From contig NZ_LNQS01000001.1 of the NCBI RefSeq assembly GCF_001513785.1, positions 496,001 to 560,000 of the forward strand: a stretch of DNA of 64,000 nucleotides, written 5' to 3'. The notes under the pieces are model-generated. The model was not told the DNA's origin, did not search any database, and saw only the letters and a list, made by a program, of their open reading frames with translations. The first letter of the stretch is position 1. The number at the start of each line of letters is the position of its first letter. Source of the stretch: Rheinheimera sp. EpRS3. GTDB taxonomy: Bacteria > Pseudomonadota > Gammaproteobacteria > Enterobacterales > Alteromonadaceae. This document shows, one piece after another, positions 1-9,546 of the stretch. A program made the translations under genes and the position numbers.

Positions 1-178
1 TGCCTGTGCCGTTAGTGGTGCGGGTTAAGTGATGATCATGAATAACAATTAACTCGCCTCGTACAGCGAATACGTCTATTTCTATAGCGTCAGCACCTTG
101 GGCTATGGCTTGGCCAATAGCCAACAGGGTGTTTTCCGGGTATTCACCACTGGCACCACGATGGGCGATGATTTGCAT
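1..178 (-). CDS. glycerophosphodiester phosphodiesterase, N-terminal part (3' end outside window)
   Basis: The first 59 codons of a glycerophosphodiester phosphodiesterase, which hydrolyses glycerophosphodiesters to glycerol-3-phosphate and an alcohol during phospholipid turnover. Reading leftwards from the ATG at 178 gives MQIIAHRGASGEYPENT, then EIDV and HDHHLTRTTNG. These are the GDPD signature: the catalytic HRG with downstream E-N-T, the metal-binding E-x-D pair and the second catalytic His (HD). An AGGA-type ribosome-binding site lies just upstream. No signal peptide is visible, so a cytoplasmic (UgpQ-like) form is likely. The gene runs off the window at base 1, so length and C terminus are unknown. 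The family assignment is firm; the substrate is not. Confidence 0.85.
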   Translation of the reverse strand, partial: MQIIAHRGASGEYPENTLLAIGQAIAQGADAIEIDVFAVRGELIVIHDHHLTRTTNGTG

Positions 179-269
179 GTTCGGTCCTGTTCAGAAGAGT
201 TAGGGATAAAACTGGCAGAAGTGAATGCAGAGTATTTTTTTCGGCGACCGTTGCAGGCCAGGATGCTGA

Positions 270-292
270 CAAATTCGCCTGGAGCGAATTTG
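270..292. repeat. AAATTCG hairpin repeat (copy 1)
   Basis: A perfect 9-bp inverted repeat, CAAATTCGC / GCGAATTTG, around a 5-base loop. The same architecture (9-bp stem CAAATTCGT/ACGAATTTG, 5-base loop) occurs at 21232-21254 inside a larger palindromic intergenic element, so the two probably belong to one dispersed repeat family. It lies in the gene-free stretch between two minus-strand genes, and no terminator-like T tract follows it on either strand. Confidence 0.6.
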
Positions 293-316
293 AACAGCTG
301 CGCTGGTCCGTAGGAT

Positions 317-373
317 AAACTTCATGGATGAAGTTTATAATCGAGCCCCCATGGATGGGTTCACGGCGTGTTG
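317..373. repeat. TGGA-hairpin / TTCACGGCGTGTTG intergenic repeat (copy 1)
   Basis: A hairpin with an 8-bp stem (AAACTTCA/TGAAGTTT) and TGGA loop is followed by TCGAGCC, a second small TGGA hairpin and the 14-mer TTCACGGCGTGTTG (360-373). The 14-mer, the TCGAGCC word and a TGGA-loop hairpin recur in the same order at 20118-20212, which marks a dispersed intergenic repeat. The copy here looks partial, because the outer inverted repeats seen in the other copy are not evident. No coding function is suggested. Confidence 0.65.
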
Positions 374-429
374 CAGAAAAAATATACGGCGCATTCACGT
401 TTTCGAAGCGCCGTAGCTGAAGATTAGCT

Positions 430-1290
430 TTAAATTGCTGTATTAGCAAAAGGCGCACCCATGCGGGTAACGGTGCCTGGTTGCTGATCGGCTAAAAACT
501 GTAGTTTATTCGCCGGGAAAGCCAGCACTATTGTTGAGCCCAGTTTAAAGCGGCCCATCTCGGCACCTTTTTCCAGCGTAATGGCATTTTTACCATGTGC
601 CGGATAGCTCCAGCGAAACACATTTTTACCCGCCGGTGGCGTTACCGTGCCAGCCCAAACCGTTTCAATACTGGCTACTATCGTTGCACCCACCAATACC
701 AGTGCCATAGGGCCAAGTTCAGTGTCAAAAATGGTGACTACGCGCTCGTTCAGCGCAAATAAATCCTTTACGCACTCTGCGGTTAATGGGTTAACGGAGA
801 AGAGTTCTCCTGGTACGTAAATCATCTGGCGCAAAGTGCCCCGAACAGGCATATGAATACGGTGATAATCTTTTGGTGCCAGATAAACAGTCGCAAAATG
901 GCCGTTTTGAAACGGCAATGCCGTGGCGCTATCCCCGCCTAACAGAGCCTGTAGCGAATAATTGTGGTTTTTTGCCTGAATAAGTTTGCCATCAACGATA
1001 GGCCCAAGCTGACTGATAGTGCCATCTACCGGATGCGCAACAATATTAGCCTCTGTGGCCAGCGGGCGGACGCCATCTTTTAATGGCCGGGTAAAAAACT
1101 CATTAAAACTGGCGTAGTCTTTAGCTTGTTCAAACTTAGCTTCCGCCATATTAATGCCGTAGGCTTTAATAAAACGGTTAATTAAAAAGTGGCTAAACCA
1201 GCCCAGTTTTGCCGCCGCTAGTTTGCCAACAAGGCGCGAAATTAAGTGTTTAGGCAACAAATATTGCAGGGTAATTTTTAAATTATCCAT
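430..1290 (-). CDS. psd: phosphatidylserine decarboxylase
   Basis: Converts phosphatidylserine to phosphatidylethanolamine at the inner membrane, the last step of PE synthesis. The 286-residue proenzyme has the usual bacterial type I length. Near the C terminus (about residues 250-253) is the LGST motif, where self-cleavage between Gly and Ser generates the pyruvoyl prosthetic group on the short alpha chain. An internal HPVDGT segment and HMPVRG are also typical of the family. The gene lies 18 bases downstream of rsgA on the same strand, the rsgA-psd order found widely in gammaproteobacteria, so co-transcription is likely. About 250 bases of repeat-bearing intergenic DNA separate it from the phosphodiesterase gene. 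Confidence 0.97.
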   Translation of the reverse strand: MDNLKITLQYLLPKHLISRLVGKLAAAKLGWFSHFLINRFIKAYGINMAEAKFEQAKDYASFNEFFTRPLKDGVRPLATEANIVAHPVDGTISQLGPIVDGKLIQAKNHNYSLQALLGGDSATALPFQNGHFATVYLAPKDYHRIHMPVRGTLRQMIYVPGELFSVNPLTAECVKDLFALNERVVTIFDTELGPMALVLVGATIVASIETVWAGTVTPPAGKNVFRWSYPAHGKNAITLEKGAEMGRFKLGSTIVLAFPANKLQFLADQQPGTVTRMGAPFANTAI

Positions 1291-1308
1291 TATGTTCTCT
1301 GTATAAAG

Positions 1309-2343
1309 TTAAAAGTGATTCGGTTTGTCCTGCGCCATACTGGCAAGGATTTTTAAATAGCTGTCATAGCGTTCCTGACTGATGTCTCCGGTTTCTACTG
1401 CATGCTGAATAGCGCAGCCGGGGTCGGAAATATGCTTGCAGTCACGGAATTTACAGCGCCCAAGCCAGGGGGTAAATTCAGTAAAGCCGCGGGTAACTTC
1501 TTCTGCTGTTAAATGCCACAGCGCAAATTCACGAATACCGGGCGAGTCGATTAAATCGCCGCCATCAGGCAAATGATACAAGCGTGACACTGTAGTGGTG
1601 TGCTGGCCCAGGCCGGAGTTGGTCGATACTTCCTGAGTTAACGCTTCAAGACCTGGCATTAAGTTGTTCATTAACGACGATTTACCCACGCCAGACTGGC
1701 CAACAAAGATGCTGGTGCCGCTGTGCAGGTAACTGAGCAATTGCGCCATACCCACACAACTTTTGGCGCTGACCAGTAAAAAGTTATACCCCAGCTGTTG
1801 GTACAATGCCAGTTGCTGCTCTGTAGCAATAAACTCATCAGCGCTGAGCAAATCGGCTTTGTTAATCACCAGCAGCGGTTTAATGCCGGTGATCTCTGCT
1901 GCCACAAGATAGCGGTCAATAATATTGAGCGATAGCGCAGGTAAAATAGCAGAGACGATAATCATTAAATCAATATTGGCGGCCACCGGTTTTAAGCCGT
2001 CGTAAAAATCCGGCCGCAGCAGCACAGAGCTACGCTCTTCTACCGCATCTATTACGCCATCAATGCCACCAGTGGGTTGCAAAGAGCGGCGCCACACTAC
2101 GCGATCACCGGTAACCAAAGAGGCAACAGAGCGGCGCATATTACAGCGCACCACGGCACCGTTGGTGTCTTCGACATCAGCATGCTGGCCAAAACGGCTT
2201 AATATCAGGCCGGTTTCGGTGGCGGCAAAGCTGTCGTCATCAACTGATTCGACACCTTTATTTTTTGGCGCGCGCAACCGTTTGCTGGCATTGTCGGCAA
2301 TACGTTGCTGCTGGCGCTGGGTAAGATGTTTTTTCTTTGTCAC
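1309..2343 (-). CDS. rsgA: ribosome small subunit-dependent GTPase A
   Basis: Late 30S assembly factor: a circularly permuted GTPase with an N-terminal OB fold that binds immature small subunits. Motifs run in permuted order: NKAD (G4), then the P-loop GQSGVGKSS (G1), then DSPG (G3). A C-terminal zinc-binding region CKFRDCKH...GC follows. The longest open frame extends to 2652, but that extension has no family similarity and would run into orn. The GTG at 2343 gives 344 residues starting VTKKKHLTQRQQQR, which matches the basic N terminus and the length of E. coli RsgA (350). No strong ribosome-binding site is visible, so the exact start is less certain than the identity. It is divergent from orn, as in E. 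coli. Confidence 0.95.
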   Translation of the reverse strand: MTKKKHLTQRQQQRIADNASKRLRAPKNKGVESVDDDSFAATETGLILSRFGQHADVEDTNGAVVRCNMRRSVASLVTGDRVVWRRSLQPTGGIDGVIDAVEERSSVLLRPDFYDGLKPVAANIDLMIIVSAILPALSLNIIDRYLVAAEITGIKPLLVINKADLLSADEFIATEQQLALYQQLGYNFLLVSAKSCVGMAQLLSYLHSGTSIFVGQSGVGKSSLMNNLMPGLEALTQEVSTNSGLGQHTTTVSRLYHLPDGGDLIDSPGIREFALWHLTAEEVTRGFTEFTPWLGRCKFRDCKHISDPGCAIQHAVETGDISQERYDSYLKILASMAQDKPNHF

Positions 2344-2454
2344 TGCTGCTTTTATCGCTCTGATGTAAAGGATGCTATTACTGCTAAGCTTAGGGCGTGT
2401 ATGATACCTGCAATCTGTTAATGAACAAAGCAGCAACGAGTGTAAGGGTTTTTG

Positions 2455-3006
2455 ATGAGTGTAAATGACAATAATCTGATTTGGCTTGATTTGGAAATGA
2501 CTGGCCTGGAGCCAAAAACCGATGTCATTCTGGAAATGGCCACCATAGTGACCGACAGCCAGTTGAATATCCTGGCTGAAGGGCCGGTATTTGCCATTAA
2601 ACAACCGGATGATGTGCTGGATAATATGAGCGCCTGGTGTGTTGAGCAACACGGTAAAAGCGGTTTAACGGCGCGTTGCCGGGCAAGTACAACCACCCTG
2701 GCAGATGCTGAACAACAAACCATCGCGTTTTTACGCCAGTATGTGGCGGCAGGTAAATCGCCAATGTGTGGTAACAGCATAGGGCAGGACCGACGCTTTC
2801 TGGCAGAGTATGCGCCAACACTGGAAGCGTTTTTTCATTACCGTAATCTGGATGTCAGTACAGTCAAAGAGCTGGCACGGCGTTGGCACCCGGAGGTGCT
2901 GAAGAAAGTACAAAAAGCTGGCAGCCATCTGGCACTGGATGATATTCGTGAGTCAATTGCTGAATTAGTAACCTATCGCGAGCATTTTTTCAAATTACCG
3001 CAATAA
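2455..3006 (+). CDS. orn: oligoribonuclease
   Basis: A 3'-5' exoribonuclease that degrades 2-5 nt RNA fragments (and pGpG) to mononucleotides. It is a DEDD-family enzyme: the first D-x-E is in WLDLEMTGL near the N terminus, a conserved Asp lies in GQDRRFL, and a C-terminal His precedes LDDIRESI. The product has 183 residues against 181 in E. coli. The ATG at 2455 was preferred over the TTG directly before it because TAAGGG sits about 7 bases upstream. It is divergently transcribed from rsgA with about 110 bases between the starts, and tRNA-Gly follows downstream. Confidence 0.97.
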   Translation: MSVNDNNLIWLDLEMTGLEPKTDVILEMATIVTDSQLNILAEGPVFAIKQPDDVLDNMSAWCVEQHGKSGLTARCRASTTTLADAEQQTIAFLRQYVAAGKSPMCGNSIGQDRRFLAEYAPTLEAFFHYRNLDVSTVKELARRWHPEVLKKVQKAGSHLALDDIRESIAELVTYREHFFKLPQ

Positions 3007-3011
3007 AGTGC

Positions 3012-3039
3012 TTGCATAAGCTAACTGATTTTGTAAAAT
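3012..3039 (+). promoter_or_regulatory. sigma-70 promoter of tRNA-Gly
   Basis: A -35 TTGCAT at 3012-3017 and a -10 TAAAAT at 3034-3039 are separated by 16 bases. The -10 is followed directly by the GC-rich discriminator GCGCGCC, a feature of stringently controlled stable-RNA promoters. The mature tRNA begins 33 bases downstream of the -10, which leaves a short 5' leader. Confidence 0.7.
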
Positions 3040-3072
3040 GCGCGCCATCACGACGTAACAACGTCAGTTGAT

Positions 3073-3148
3073 GCGAGTATAGCTCAGCTGGTAGAGCGCG
3101 ACCTTGCCAAGGTCGAGGTCACGAGTTCGAACCTCGTTACTCGCTCCA
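3073..3148 (+). tRNA. tRNA-Gly (anticodon GCC)
   Basis: A 76-base cloverleaf with an encoded CCA. The acceptor stem GCGAGTA pairs with TACTCGC, the D arm contains AGCTCAGCTGGTAGAGC, and the anticodon stem ACCTT/AAGGT encloses GCC at 3106-3108. The T arm carries GTTCGAAC. The discriminator base is T and CCA ends at 3148. It is a single tRNA gene with its own promoter and terminator rather than part of a tRNA cluster. Confidence 0.98.
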
Positions 3149-3157
3149 AATTCGATG

Positions 3158-3194
3158 AAAAACCGCACCTTGCGCAAGCACAGTGCGGTTTTTT
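3158..3194 (+). terminator. Rho-independent terminator of tRNA-Gly
   Basis: An inverted repeat ACCGCAC / GTGCGGT is followed by a run of six T (3189-3194), ten bases after the tRNA CCA end. The complementary A run on the left arm means it could also work on the opposite strand. Confidence 0.85.
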
Positions 3195-3242
3195 GTTTTC
3201 TGCGATATAGTGAGTGCTTGTTTAGCTTATCATCTGGCTGTT

Positions 3243-3449
3243 ATGTCTGAATCGCCCTGCGTGCGTAACTGTTGCCTGGATCAGCATGATTGCTGTCTGG
3301 GGTGCGGCCGGTTATTAAACGAAATTATAGAGTGGCACAGTGCAGACAGTATACGGCGTGATACGATCCTGGAGCTGGCTGCACAGCGTCTGACACAGCG
3401 CCAACAGTTATATGCACTCAAGCATCCCGCGGCAGACCCTTCTGAATAA
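3243..3449 (+). CDS. DUF1289 domain small cysteine-rich protein
   Basis: A 68-residue protein of the DUF1289 family, whose function is not established. The sequence begins MSESPCVRNCCLDQHDCCLGCGR and continues with EIIEWHSA. The conserved spacing of Cys residues (C6, C10 and the CLGCGR pair) looks like a metal or Fe-S binding site, but that role is only inferred. The frame stays open upstream to 3183, where it would overlap the tRNA terminator; the ATG at 3243 places the Cys motif at its usual distance from the N terminus. Its 3' end overlaps the convergent queG by 32 bases. Confidence 0.8.
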   Translation: MSESPCVRNCCLDQHDCCLGCGRLLNEIIEWHSADSIRRDTILELAAQRLTQRQQLYALKHPAADPSE

Positions 3450-4551
3450 TCCTGACTAAACGCTCAGTGCTGCGCGGTAAGAGTGATTCTGCCTGCCAGC
3501 TTTTACGCTTTTGTTGTGCTAATGCCCAGTGAATATGTTCTGCTACCAATTCGCTGGCGCTATCAAGCTTAGCGCTTAATGCCTGCACAATGTCAGCCTG
3601 ATAAGGCGCGTTGCCCAGTGCTACAGCAATGTTGCGTTGCCAGCGTTCATAACCAATACGGCGGATAGCGCTACCTTCGGTATGGCTTAAAAATTCATCT
3701 TCCTGCCAGACAAATAAACTGAGCAGGCTTTGGCTTTGCCACTGAGGCCGACGCTGAAAGTCGCCTTCAATACTGAGCGGCGCGGCGCGGTTTTCCGGGC
3801 AGACCAACTGACAGTCGTCACAACCGTATATACGGTTGCCCAGCAGTGAGCGGAATTCTTCCGGAATCGCGCCTTTAAGTTCAATAGTCAGATAAGAAAT
3901 ACAGCGGCGGGCATCGACCACGTAGGGTTCAACAATTGCGCCGGTGGGGCAACTGGTGATGCAGGCAACACAGCTAACGCAATCACCTTCATGTGGCGTA
4001 TCGATGGGTAAAGGCAAGTTAACCAGCAGCTCACCGAGAAAAAACCATGAGCCAGCCTCCTGATTTAGCAACAAGCTATGTTTGCCTATCCAGCCAAGCC
4101 CGGCTTGTTGGGCCAGTGGCCGCTCTAGAATGGGGGCTGAATCGGTAAAAGGCCGATAGCCCAACTCAGCCACATGCTGATTAATACGTTCGCCCAGGTG
4201 TTTAAGCCGGTTGCGGATCAGCTTATGGTAGTCACGCCCCAGAGCATAGCGGCTGATATAAGCCTGAGTAGGGTCGGCCAGGTTAGTGGCAAAACCTGCG
4301 CCTTTGGGTAAATAGTTCATCCGTACACTAAGTACCCGCAACGTGCCGGGCACCAGTTCTGCCGGCCTTGCCCGCAGCATACCGTGGCTGGCCATATAAT
4401 CCATTTCGCCGTGATAGCCTGCATCCAGCCATTTTTGCAGTTGCCGTTCAGCATCCGGCAAGGAAACCCCGGTTATACCTAGCTGCGCAAAGCCCAGTTC
4501 CTGCGCCCAGCGTTTTATCTGCAATGCCAGTGCGGCATAATCTGTTGTCAT
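3418..4551 (-). CDS. queG: epoxyqueuosine reductase
   Basis: Cobalamin- and Fe-S-dependent enzyme that reduces epoxyqueuosine to queuosine at the wobble position of GUN tRNAs. The product has 377 residues against 379 in E. coli. A ferredoxin-like domain carries two [4Fe-4S] clusters, visible as CVSCVACITSCPTGAI and, downstream, CDDCQLVCPEN. The N-terminal half has the family segments RYALGRDYHK and GWIGKHS. A start at 4551 (MTTDYAALALQ) was chosen over a TTG ten codons upstream because it matches the family N terminus; no strong ribosome-binding site is apparent for either. The C-terminal HEAT-like helices are complete. Divergent from tsaE. Confidence 0.96.
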   Translation of the reverse strand: MTTDYAALALQIKRWAQELGFAQLGITGVSLPDAERQLQKWLDAGYHGEMDYMASHGMLRARPAELVPGTLRVLSVRMNYLPKGAGFATNLADPTQAYISRYALGRDYHKLIRNRLKHLGERINQHVAELGYRPFTDSAPILERPLAQQAGLGWIGKHSLLLNQEAGSWFFLGELLVNLPLPIDTPHEGDCVSCVACITSCPTGAIVEPYVVDARRCISYLTIELKGAIPEEFRSLLGNRIYGCDDCQLVCPENRAAPLSIEGDFQRRPQWQSQSLLSLFVWQEDEFLSHTEGSAIRRIGYERWQRNIAVALGNAPYQADIVQALSAKLDSASELVAEHIHWALAQQKRKSWQAESLLPRSTERLVRIIQKGLPRDA

Positions 4552-4725
4552 GCAAAAAGCCGGTAAGAAAACACAGCGCAATTTAGCATAAAATGGGCTG
4601 TTGCGCCTAGCCGGGCGGGAACTTGGTAGTAGCAGATTAAGTCATAGTCGCGACAAGCGGTTTTGCTGGCCCAGCAGGCAACTAATTTGTTAACATGGTG
4701 CGGTTTTTATGCGACAACAGAGAAA

Positions 4726-5202
4726 ATGCCAGTGCAGCAATTTGAAAGTGTGTTAAAGGATGAACAAGCAACATTAGCGTTAGCATCGCGTATGGCAACT
4801 CTGGTTTCAGGCGGGCACACCTTATTTCTGCATGGTGATTTAGGGGCAGGCAAAACGACTTTCAGCCGGGGGCTGCTGCATGCTCTTGGCCATAAAGGGA
4901 CGGTTAAAAGCCCAACTTATACTCTGGTTGAGCCTTACCAGTTGGAAAACTTAACGGTGTTTCATTTTGATCTGTACCGTTTACGTGATGCTGAAGAGCT
5001 GGAGTTTATGGGCATCCGCGATTATTTTCGCAGCGACAGTATATGCCTGATTGAATGGCCTCTGCAGGGCATGGGTTATTTACCTGTGGCGGATCTGGAC
5101 ATACACTTATTATTCGAACAAGAGCAACGGCGGGTAAGGATAAGCGCTAATACCCCAGCCGGAGCCAAAATGCTGAATGCACTAAATAATGAAAACGAAT
5201 AA
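4726..5202 (+). CDS. tsaE: tRNA threonylcarbamoyladenosine biosynthesis ATPase
   Basis: ATPase partner of TsaB/TsaD in making the t6A37 modification of ANN-decoding tRNAs. The Walker A motif is GDLGAGKTT, followed by the family-typical [18 protein letters not shown] and [12 protein letters not shown]. The ATG at 4726 (MPVQQFESV) gives 158 residues, close to E. coli (153); an upstream extension to 4663 is open but does not resemble the family. The gene heads the tsaE-amiB-mutL-miaA-hfq-hflX-hflK-hflC superoperon and overlaps amiB by 14 bases, so translational coupling is likely. Confidence 0.96.
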   Translation: MPVQQFESVLKDEQATLALASRMATLVSGGHTLFLHGDLGAGKTTFSRGLLHALGHKGTVKSPTYTLVEPYQLENLTVFHFDLYRLRDAEELEFMGIRDYFRSDSICLIEWPLQGMGYLPVADLDIHLLFEQEQRRVRISANTPAGAKMLNALNNENE

Positions 5203-6496
5203 TTACAATACGTTACACGTTTTATTGCTGTTGCTGCTGGCATTGTTCAGCGTCGCTGGCGTAGCCGCTAATCAGGTGCAGGGTGTAAGAATTTGGCCAT
5301 CGCCGGACAATACCCGGGTGGTATTCGACTTATCTGGTGCTCCGGATCACAAATATTTCACGCTGGATAAACCGGATAGGCTGGTTATTGACCTGAGTAA
5401 TATTAAAGGTGGAAGCAATTTACCGGCAGTGTCAGGAGAGTCGCCGTTAATTAAAGCTATCCGTAGCAGTGGTGATGCCAATAGTATGCGCATCGTGCTG
5501 GATTTAGCCAAATCGACCAAAGCCAACGTGTTTGCTTTGTCACCCACACCACCATACGGTCACCGTTTAGTGGTAGATTTACCGGACGACCAGCCAGCAC
5601 AGAATTTACCTCCACCAGCAATACGGGCCGCACGCGACATTGTTATTGCAATAGACGCAGGCCACGGCGGTGAGGACCCGGGTTCAATAGGCCCCAGTGG
5701 TTTTTATGAAAAAAACATCACCTTGCCTATTGCGAAGCAATTGGCGCAGCTAATCGACCGTCAGCCGGGTATGAAAGCCATGATGGTGCGCACTAACGAT
5801 TACTATATTCACGTTAACCGCCGTACCGAAATTGCCCGTGGCCAACAAGCCGATCTGCTGGTTTCTATTCATGCTGATGCATTTACCACGCCGCAGCCAC
5901 GCGGTGCTTCCGTCTGGGTATTGTCTTTGCGTCGCGCTACAACCGAAGTGGGGCGTATGCTGGAGCAGACAGAACGGCACTCTGAACTGCTGGGCGGTGT
6001 GGCCGAGATTATTAAAGATTCTGCCAATGAACGTTATCTGGCGCAAACGGTGCTGGATTTATCAATGAACCACTCGATGGTAACCGCCTATCAGGTTGCC
6101 GGTGAAGTGTTGCAAGAGCTGGATAAAGTTGCGCATTTGCATAAAAAAGAGCCGCAGGCTGCCAGCCTTGGTGTGCTTAAGGCTCCGGATATTCCGTCCA
6201 TTCTGGTGGAAGTTGGTTTTATTTCTAACCCACAGGAAGAGCGGCAATTACGCTCAGCTACGCATCAAACCAAACTGGCGCAATCTTTGTTCAGCGCGCT
6301 AAAACGGCACTTTGAGAAATCACCGCCAGCGGATTCTTTGTTTGCTCAGCAGCGCGCCCGTGAACACCGGGTCAGTGCAGGCGAGTCTTTGTCGTTGCTG
6401 GCGCAGCGCTACAATGTGTCTATTGATGAGTTACGCAACCTTAATCAACTTACCACTGACAGCATCCGCGTTGGCCAGACACTGCGGATCCCCTAA
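5189..6496 (+). CDS. amiB: N-acetylmuramoyl-L-alanine amidase with AMIN and LysM domains
   Basis: Periplasmic amidase that cleaves septal peptidoglycan between MurNAc and L-Ala to separate daughter cells. The 435 residues comprise a signal peptide (about 1-27, a leucine-rich core ending VAGVAA), an AMIN domain for septal targeting (about 30-125) and an Amidase_3 catalytic domain (about 150-370). Zinc-site motifs are [16 protein letters not shown] and the catalytic Glu in [10 protein letters not shown]-terminal LysM domain (about 390-434) binds peptidoglycan. The combination of AMIN, a long catalytic domain and LysM is typical of AmiB rather than AmiA. It sits two bases before mutL in the conserved superoperon. 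Confidence 0.95.
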   Translation: MKTNNYNTLHVLLLLLLALFSVAGVAANQVQGVRIWPSPDNTRVVFDLSGAPDHKYFTLDKPDRLVIDLSNIKGGSNLPAVSGESPLIKAIRSSGDANSMRIVLDLAKSTKANVFALSPTPPYGHRLVVDLPDDQPAQNLPPPAIRAARDIVIAIDAGHGGEDPGSIGPSGFYEKNITLPIAKQLAQLIDRQPGMKAMMVRTNDYYIHVNRRTEIARGQQADLLVSIHADAFTTPQPRGASVWVLSLRRATTEVGRMLEQTERHSELLGGVAEIIKDSANERYLAQTVLDLSMNHSMVTAYQVAGEVLQELDKVAHLHKKEPQAASLGVLKAPDIPSILVEVGFISNPQEERQLRSATHQTKLAQSLFSALKRHFEKSPPADSLFAQQRAREHRVSAGESLSLLAQRYNVSIDELRNLNQLTTDSIRVGQTLRIP

Positions 6497-6498
6497 CT

Positions 6499-8253
6499 AT
6501 GCCTATTCGTATTTTACCGCCACAGCTGGCTAACCAGATTGCGGCGGGTGAAGTTGTTGAGCGTCCTGCATCTGTAGTGAAAGAACTGGTAGAAAACAGC
6601 CTAGACGCCGGAGCTGATCAGATAGAAATAGATATTGAAAAAGGTGGCAGCAAGCTGATCCGGGTGCGTGACAACGGCAGCGGTATTGCAGAGCAAGAGC
6701 TGGTATTGGCGTTAAGCCGGCATGCCACCAGTAAAATTACTGATTTGGATGATTTGGAAGCCATTACCAGCCTGGGCTTTCGCGGCGAGGCATTGGCCAG
6801 TATCAGTTCGGTATCACGGCTGACATTAACCTCAAAAACCCTTGAGCAAAGCGCAGCCTGGCAGGCCAGTGCCGCCGGGCGTGATATGCAGGTGGAGGTG
6901 CGTCCGGCAGCGCACCCGGTGGGTACCAGCATTGAAGTACTGGACTTATTTTTTAATACACCGGCGCGGCGTAAGTTTTTGCGGACTGACAAAACAGAAT
7001 TCAGCCATATTGATGAACTGATAAAACGGCTGGCGTTAAGCCGTTATGATGTGACCTGGCAATTGAGCCACAACGGCCAGACGGTGCGCCGGTTAAAAGC
7101 CGCAACAACGGATGAGCAACGGCAAAAACGGGTGGCAGCCCTGTGTGGCCGCGTGTTTGCAGAGAATGCTGCTTTTATTGAGAATCAGTATGGCGATGTG
7201 CGGATCTGGGGCTGGATAGTGCAGCCGCAAGCGTGCAGTAACCAGTTGCAATGCCAGTACAGCTACGTTAATGGTCGGATGATGCGCGATAAGCTGTTAA
7301 ATCATGCTATCCGTCAGGCCTATGGCGACATGCTAACCACCGAGCAACAACCTGCTTTTGTATTATATCTGCAGCTTGACCCGCGCCAGGTAGATGTAAA
7401 TGTGCATCCGGCTAAGCATGAGGTGCGTTTTCATCAGGCCAGGCTAATACACGATTTTGTGGTATCAGCCCTGGGTGATGCGTTAGTGCAGTTGGCTACA
7501 CCACAGCCAGCTGCCGCAGATATAGTGCACCGGGTACAGGAAACATCAGCCTATAACTACCAGCCAGAGCAACCTGTCAGCAACCAGGCAGGCCGTAGCA
7601 GCGGTTATGCGCCCCGTCAGCCGGGAGCCGCAGCAGTAAAACGTGAGCTGTCATACTGGCAGCACAGCCATAAAGCGGCAGATGCACAAACAGAAGCACC
7701 GGCAGAACTGCAACCTGCAACTGCTGCATTAAGCCCGCCTGCGCAAACTCAAATAATAGATGCTCCGTTGATTGTACGTAACCGGTATTTGCTTAAACAA
7801 CATGCTGACGATGTACTGTTGATTGATCTTGTGCCCACCTTATCGGCATATTTTACTGCCAACAGCTTACCAGCCGTGCCGTTATTGCTACCGCTGCGTA
7901 TCAGTGTCAATGCTGCGCAGCTACGCAAACTTACCCAACTGGCTGACAGTTTCAGCCGCGCTGGTTTTGATATGCTGCTTACTGACAACACCGTGATAGT
8001 GCGGGCGGTGCCCGATTGGCTGCGACAAACTGTGCTGGGGCAGTGGTTACCATTATGGTTTGAGCAGTTAGCGCAAAATAACAGTGATGATGTGATAGGT
8101 GCTTTATTGTCGATGTTACTCAACGCTAATGGGGTTGCTGCGGCCACAGTATTAAACTCTGCGCCTCCGGTATTGTCTCTGCCCGAGTACTGGAGCTATG
8201 CACCGTTGCAACTTGATACCACATTGGGTTTGTTAACAAGGCAACAACCATGA
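6499..8253 (+). CDS. mutL: DNA mismatch repair protein MutL
   Basis: Mismatch-repair mediator linking MutS recognition to MutH or UvrD. It has an N-terminal GHKL ATPase: [17 protein letters not shown], and [10 protein letters not shown] as the ATP lid, then [13 protein letters not shown] glutamine- and alanine-rich linker (about 335-420) leads to the C-terminal dimerization domain. At 584 residues it is slightly shorter than E. coli MutL (615), with the difference in the linker. I do not see the DQHAxxER-type endonuclease motif of MutH-independent MutL, so a MutH-type system is expected. It overlaps miaA by four bases (ATGA). Confidence 0.96.
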   Translation: MPIRILPPQLANQIAAGEVVERPASVVKELVENSLDAGADQIEIDIEKGGSKLIRVRDNGSGIAEQELVLALSRHATSKITDLDDLEAITSLGFRGEALASISSVSRLTLTSKTLEQSAAWQASAAGRDMQVEVRPAAHPVGTSIEVLDLFFNTPARRKFLRTDKTEFSHIDELIKRLALSRYDVTWQLSHNGQTVRRLKAATTDEQRQKRVAALCGRVFAENAAFIENQYGDVRIWGWIVQPQACSNQLQCQYSYVNGRMMRDKLLNHAIRQAYGDMLTTEQQPAFVLYLQLDPRQVDVNVHPAKHEVRFHQARLIHDFVVSALGDALVQLATPQPAAADIVHRVQETSAYNYQPEQPVSNQAGRSSGYAPRQPGAAAVKRELSYWQHSHKAADAQTEAPAELQPATAALSPPAQTQIIDAPLIVRNRYLLKQHADDVLLIDLVPTLSAYFTANSLPAVPLLLPLRISVNAAQLRKLTQLADSFSRAGFDMLLTDNTVIVRAVPDWLRQTVLGQWLPLWFEQLAQNNSDDVIGALLSMLLNANGVAAATVLNSAPPVLSLPEYWSYAPLQLDTTLGLLTRQQP

Positions 8254-9179
8254 GTCAGGTAAAGCACGATGTAATTTTTCTGATGGGGCCAACCGCTTCT
8301 GGTAAAACGGCGCTGGCAACAGAGCTATACCAACAGTTACCTACAGAGCTTATCAGTGTTGACAGTGCCCTGGTTTATCGCGGCATGGATATAGGCACTG
8401 CCAAACCCACTTCGCAGGAACTGGCAGTAACGCCGCATCACCTGATCGACATTCGTGACCCGGCACAAAGCTATTCTGCGGCAGACTTCCGTACAGATGC
8501 GTTGCGTTTGATTGCTGAAATTCAACATCGTGGTAACATCCCCATCCTGGTTGGTGGTACTATGCTGTACTTTAAAGCCCTGCTTGAAGGTATTTCACCG
8601 CTACCAGAGGCCAACGAAGCAGTGCGACAGCAGTTGGAGCAGGAAGCAGCAGTAAAAGGCTGGGCCAGATTACACGACGAGTTAGCGCAGATTGATCCTG
8701 TATCTGCACAGCGTATTCACCCGAATGACCCGCAGCGTATTAACCGGGCATTGGAAGTTTACCGTCTTACCGGGCGTAGTTTGACAGATTTAACTGCAGA
8801 AAAAGGGGAACCTTTTGCCTTTCCTGCACACCAATTTGCGATAGCGCCGGAGGATCGTGCCGTGTTGCACCAGCGTATTGCGCTGAGGTTTGAGCAGATG
8901 CTGGCTGCCGGTTTTGAACAGGAAGTTGCGGCACTTAAAGCCCGGCCGGATTTACACCCGGATTTACCCTCTATGCGCTGCGTAGGTTACCGGCAAATGT
9001 GGGATTATCTGTCTGGCAATGGTAGCTATCAACAGATGAGTGAGCGCGGTATCGCGGCAACCCGGCAACTGGCAAAGCGGCAGTTAACCTGGTTGCGAGG
9101 CTGGCCAGATCTGACATGGCTGAAAAGTGACGCGCCGGTAGCTGAAAACTTGCAAGCCGTTTTATCTTCGCTAAGCTAA
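8250..9179 (+). CDS. miaA: tRNA dimethylallyltransferase
   Basis: Transfers a dimethylallyl group to A37 of tRNAs reading UNN codons (i6A, the precursor of ms2i6A). The P-loop is GPTASGKT; the substrate and tRNA motifs are [21 protein letters not shown] and the glycine-rich [12 protein letters not shown]; the C-terminal GYRQMW segment is typical. The 309 residues fit the family (E. coli 316). The start codon overlaps the mutL stop. hfq follows 89 bases downstream behind its own probable promoter. Confidence 0.97.
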   Translation: MSQVKHDVIFLMGPTASGKTALATELYQQLPTELISVDSALVYRGMDIGTAKPTSQELAVTPHHLIDIRDPAQSYSAADFRTDALRLIAEIQHRGNIPILVGGTMLYFKALLEGISPLPEANEAVRQQLEQEAAVKGWARLHDELAQIDPVSAQRIHPNDPQRINRALEVYRLTGRSLTDLTAEKGEPFAFPAHQFAIAPEDRAVLHQRIALRFEQMLAAGFEQEVAALKARPDLHPDLPSMRCVGYRQMWDYLSGNGSYQQMSERGIAATRQLAKRQLTWLRGWPDLTWLKSDAPVAENLQAVLSSLS

Positions 9180-9209
9180 AGAAGATATAGAAAAAGACGT
9201 TTTAACAAC

Positions 9210-9239
9210 TTGAAATAAAAAAAATAATACCAATATAAG
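9210..9239 (+). promoter_or_regulatory. probable sigma-70 promoter of hfq
   Basis: TTGAAA at 9210-9215 and TATAAG at 9234-9239 are spaced 18 bases apart in a very A-rich stretch between miaA and hfq. The position 30 bases before the hfq start matches the practice in other gammaproteobacteria of giving hfq its own promoter inside the superoperon. A strong AAAAAGGAA ribosome-binding site follows. Confidence 0.5.
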
Positions 9240-9268
9240 TCGGACTAATTAAAAAAGGAAAGCGGCAC

Positions 9269-9529
9269 ATGGCAAAGGGCCAATCTTTACAAGACCCATT
9301 TTTAAACACCTTGAGACGGGAGCGTATTCCGGTATCAATTTATCTGGTGAATGGCATTAAACTTCAGGGTCAGATCGAATCTTTCGATCAGTTCGTTATT
9401 CTGCTGAAAAATACTGTGAGTCAGATGGTATATAAGCATGCCATTTCAACTGTGGTGCCGGCCCGCGCGGTCAATACCATGGTAACTCACAGCAATGGTC
9501 AGGGTGATGATGAAGAGGACGTGGAATAA
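9269..9529 (+). CDS. hfq: RNA-binding protein Hfq
   Basis: Hexameric Sm-like RNA chaperone that pairs small RNAs with mRNAs. The 86 residues start [20 protein letters not shown]; the Sm1 region continues with [16 protein letters not shown], and the Sm2 motif is [10 protein letters not shown]. The C-terminal tail is short and acidic (GDDEEDVE), much shorter than the E. coli tail but usual for marine gammaproteobacteria. Distal- and proximal-face residues (Q8, F42 region, YKHA) look intact. hflX follows after 17 bases. Confidence 0.98.
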   Translation: MAKGQSLQDPFLNTLRRERIPVSIYLVNGIKLQGQIESFDQFVILLKNTVSQMVYKHAISTVVPARAVNTMVTHSNGQGDDEEDVE

Positions 9530-9546
9530 TTTCAGGGGTTACTCGC

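Noticed and set aside
98..313. Plus-strand open frame of 71 codons at the left edge
   Set aside because: Its first part is the complement of a clear GDPD coding sequence and the rest crosses intergenic repeats; no family match or ribosome-binding site.
2344..2652. In-frame upstream extension of rsgA giving a 447-residue protein
   Set aside because: The extra 103 residues show no family similarity and overlap the start of orn on the other strand; GTG 2343 gives the normal RsgA length.
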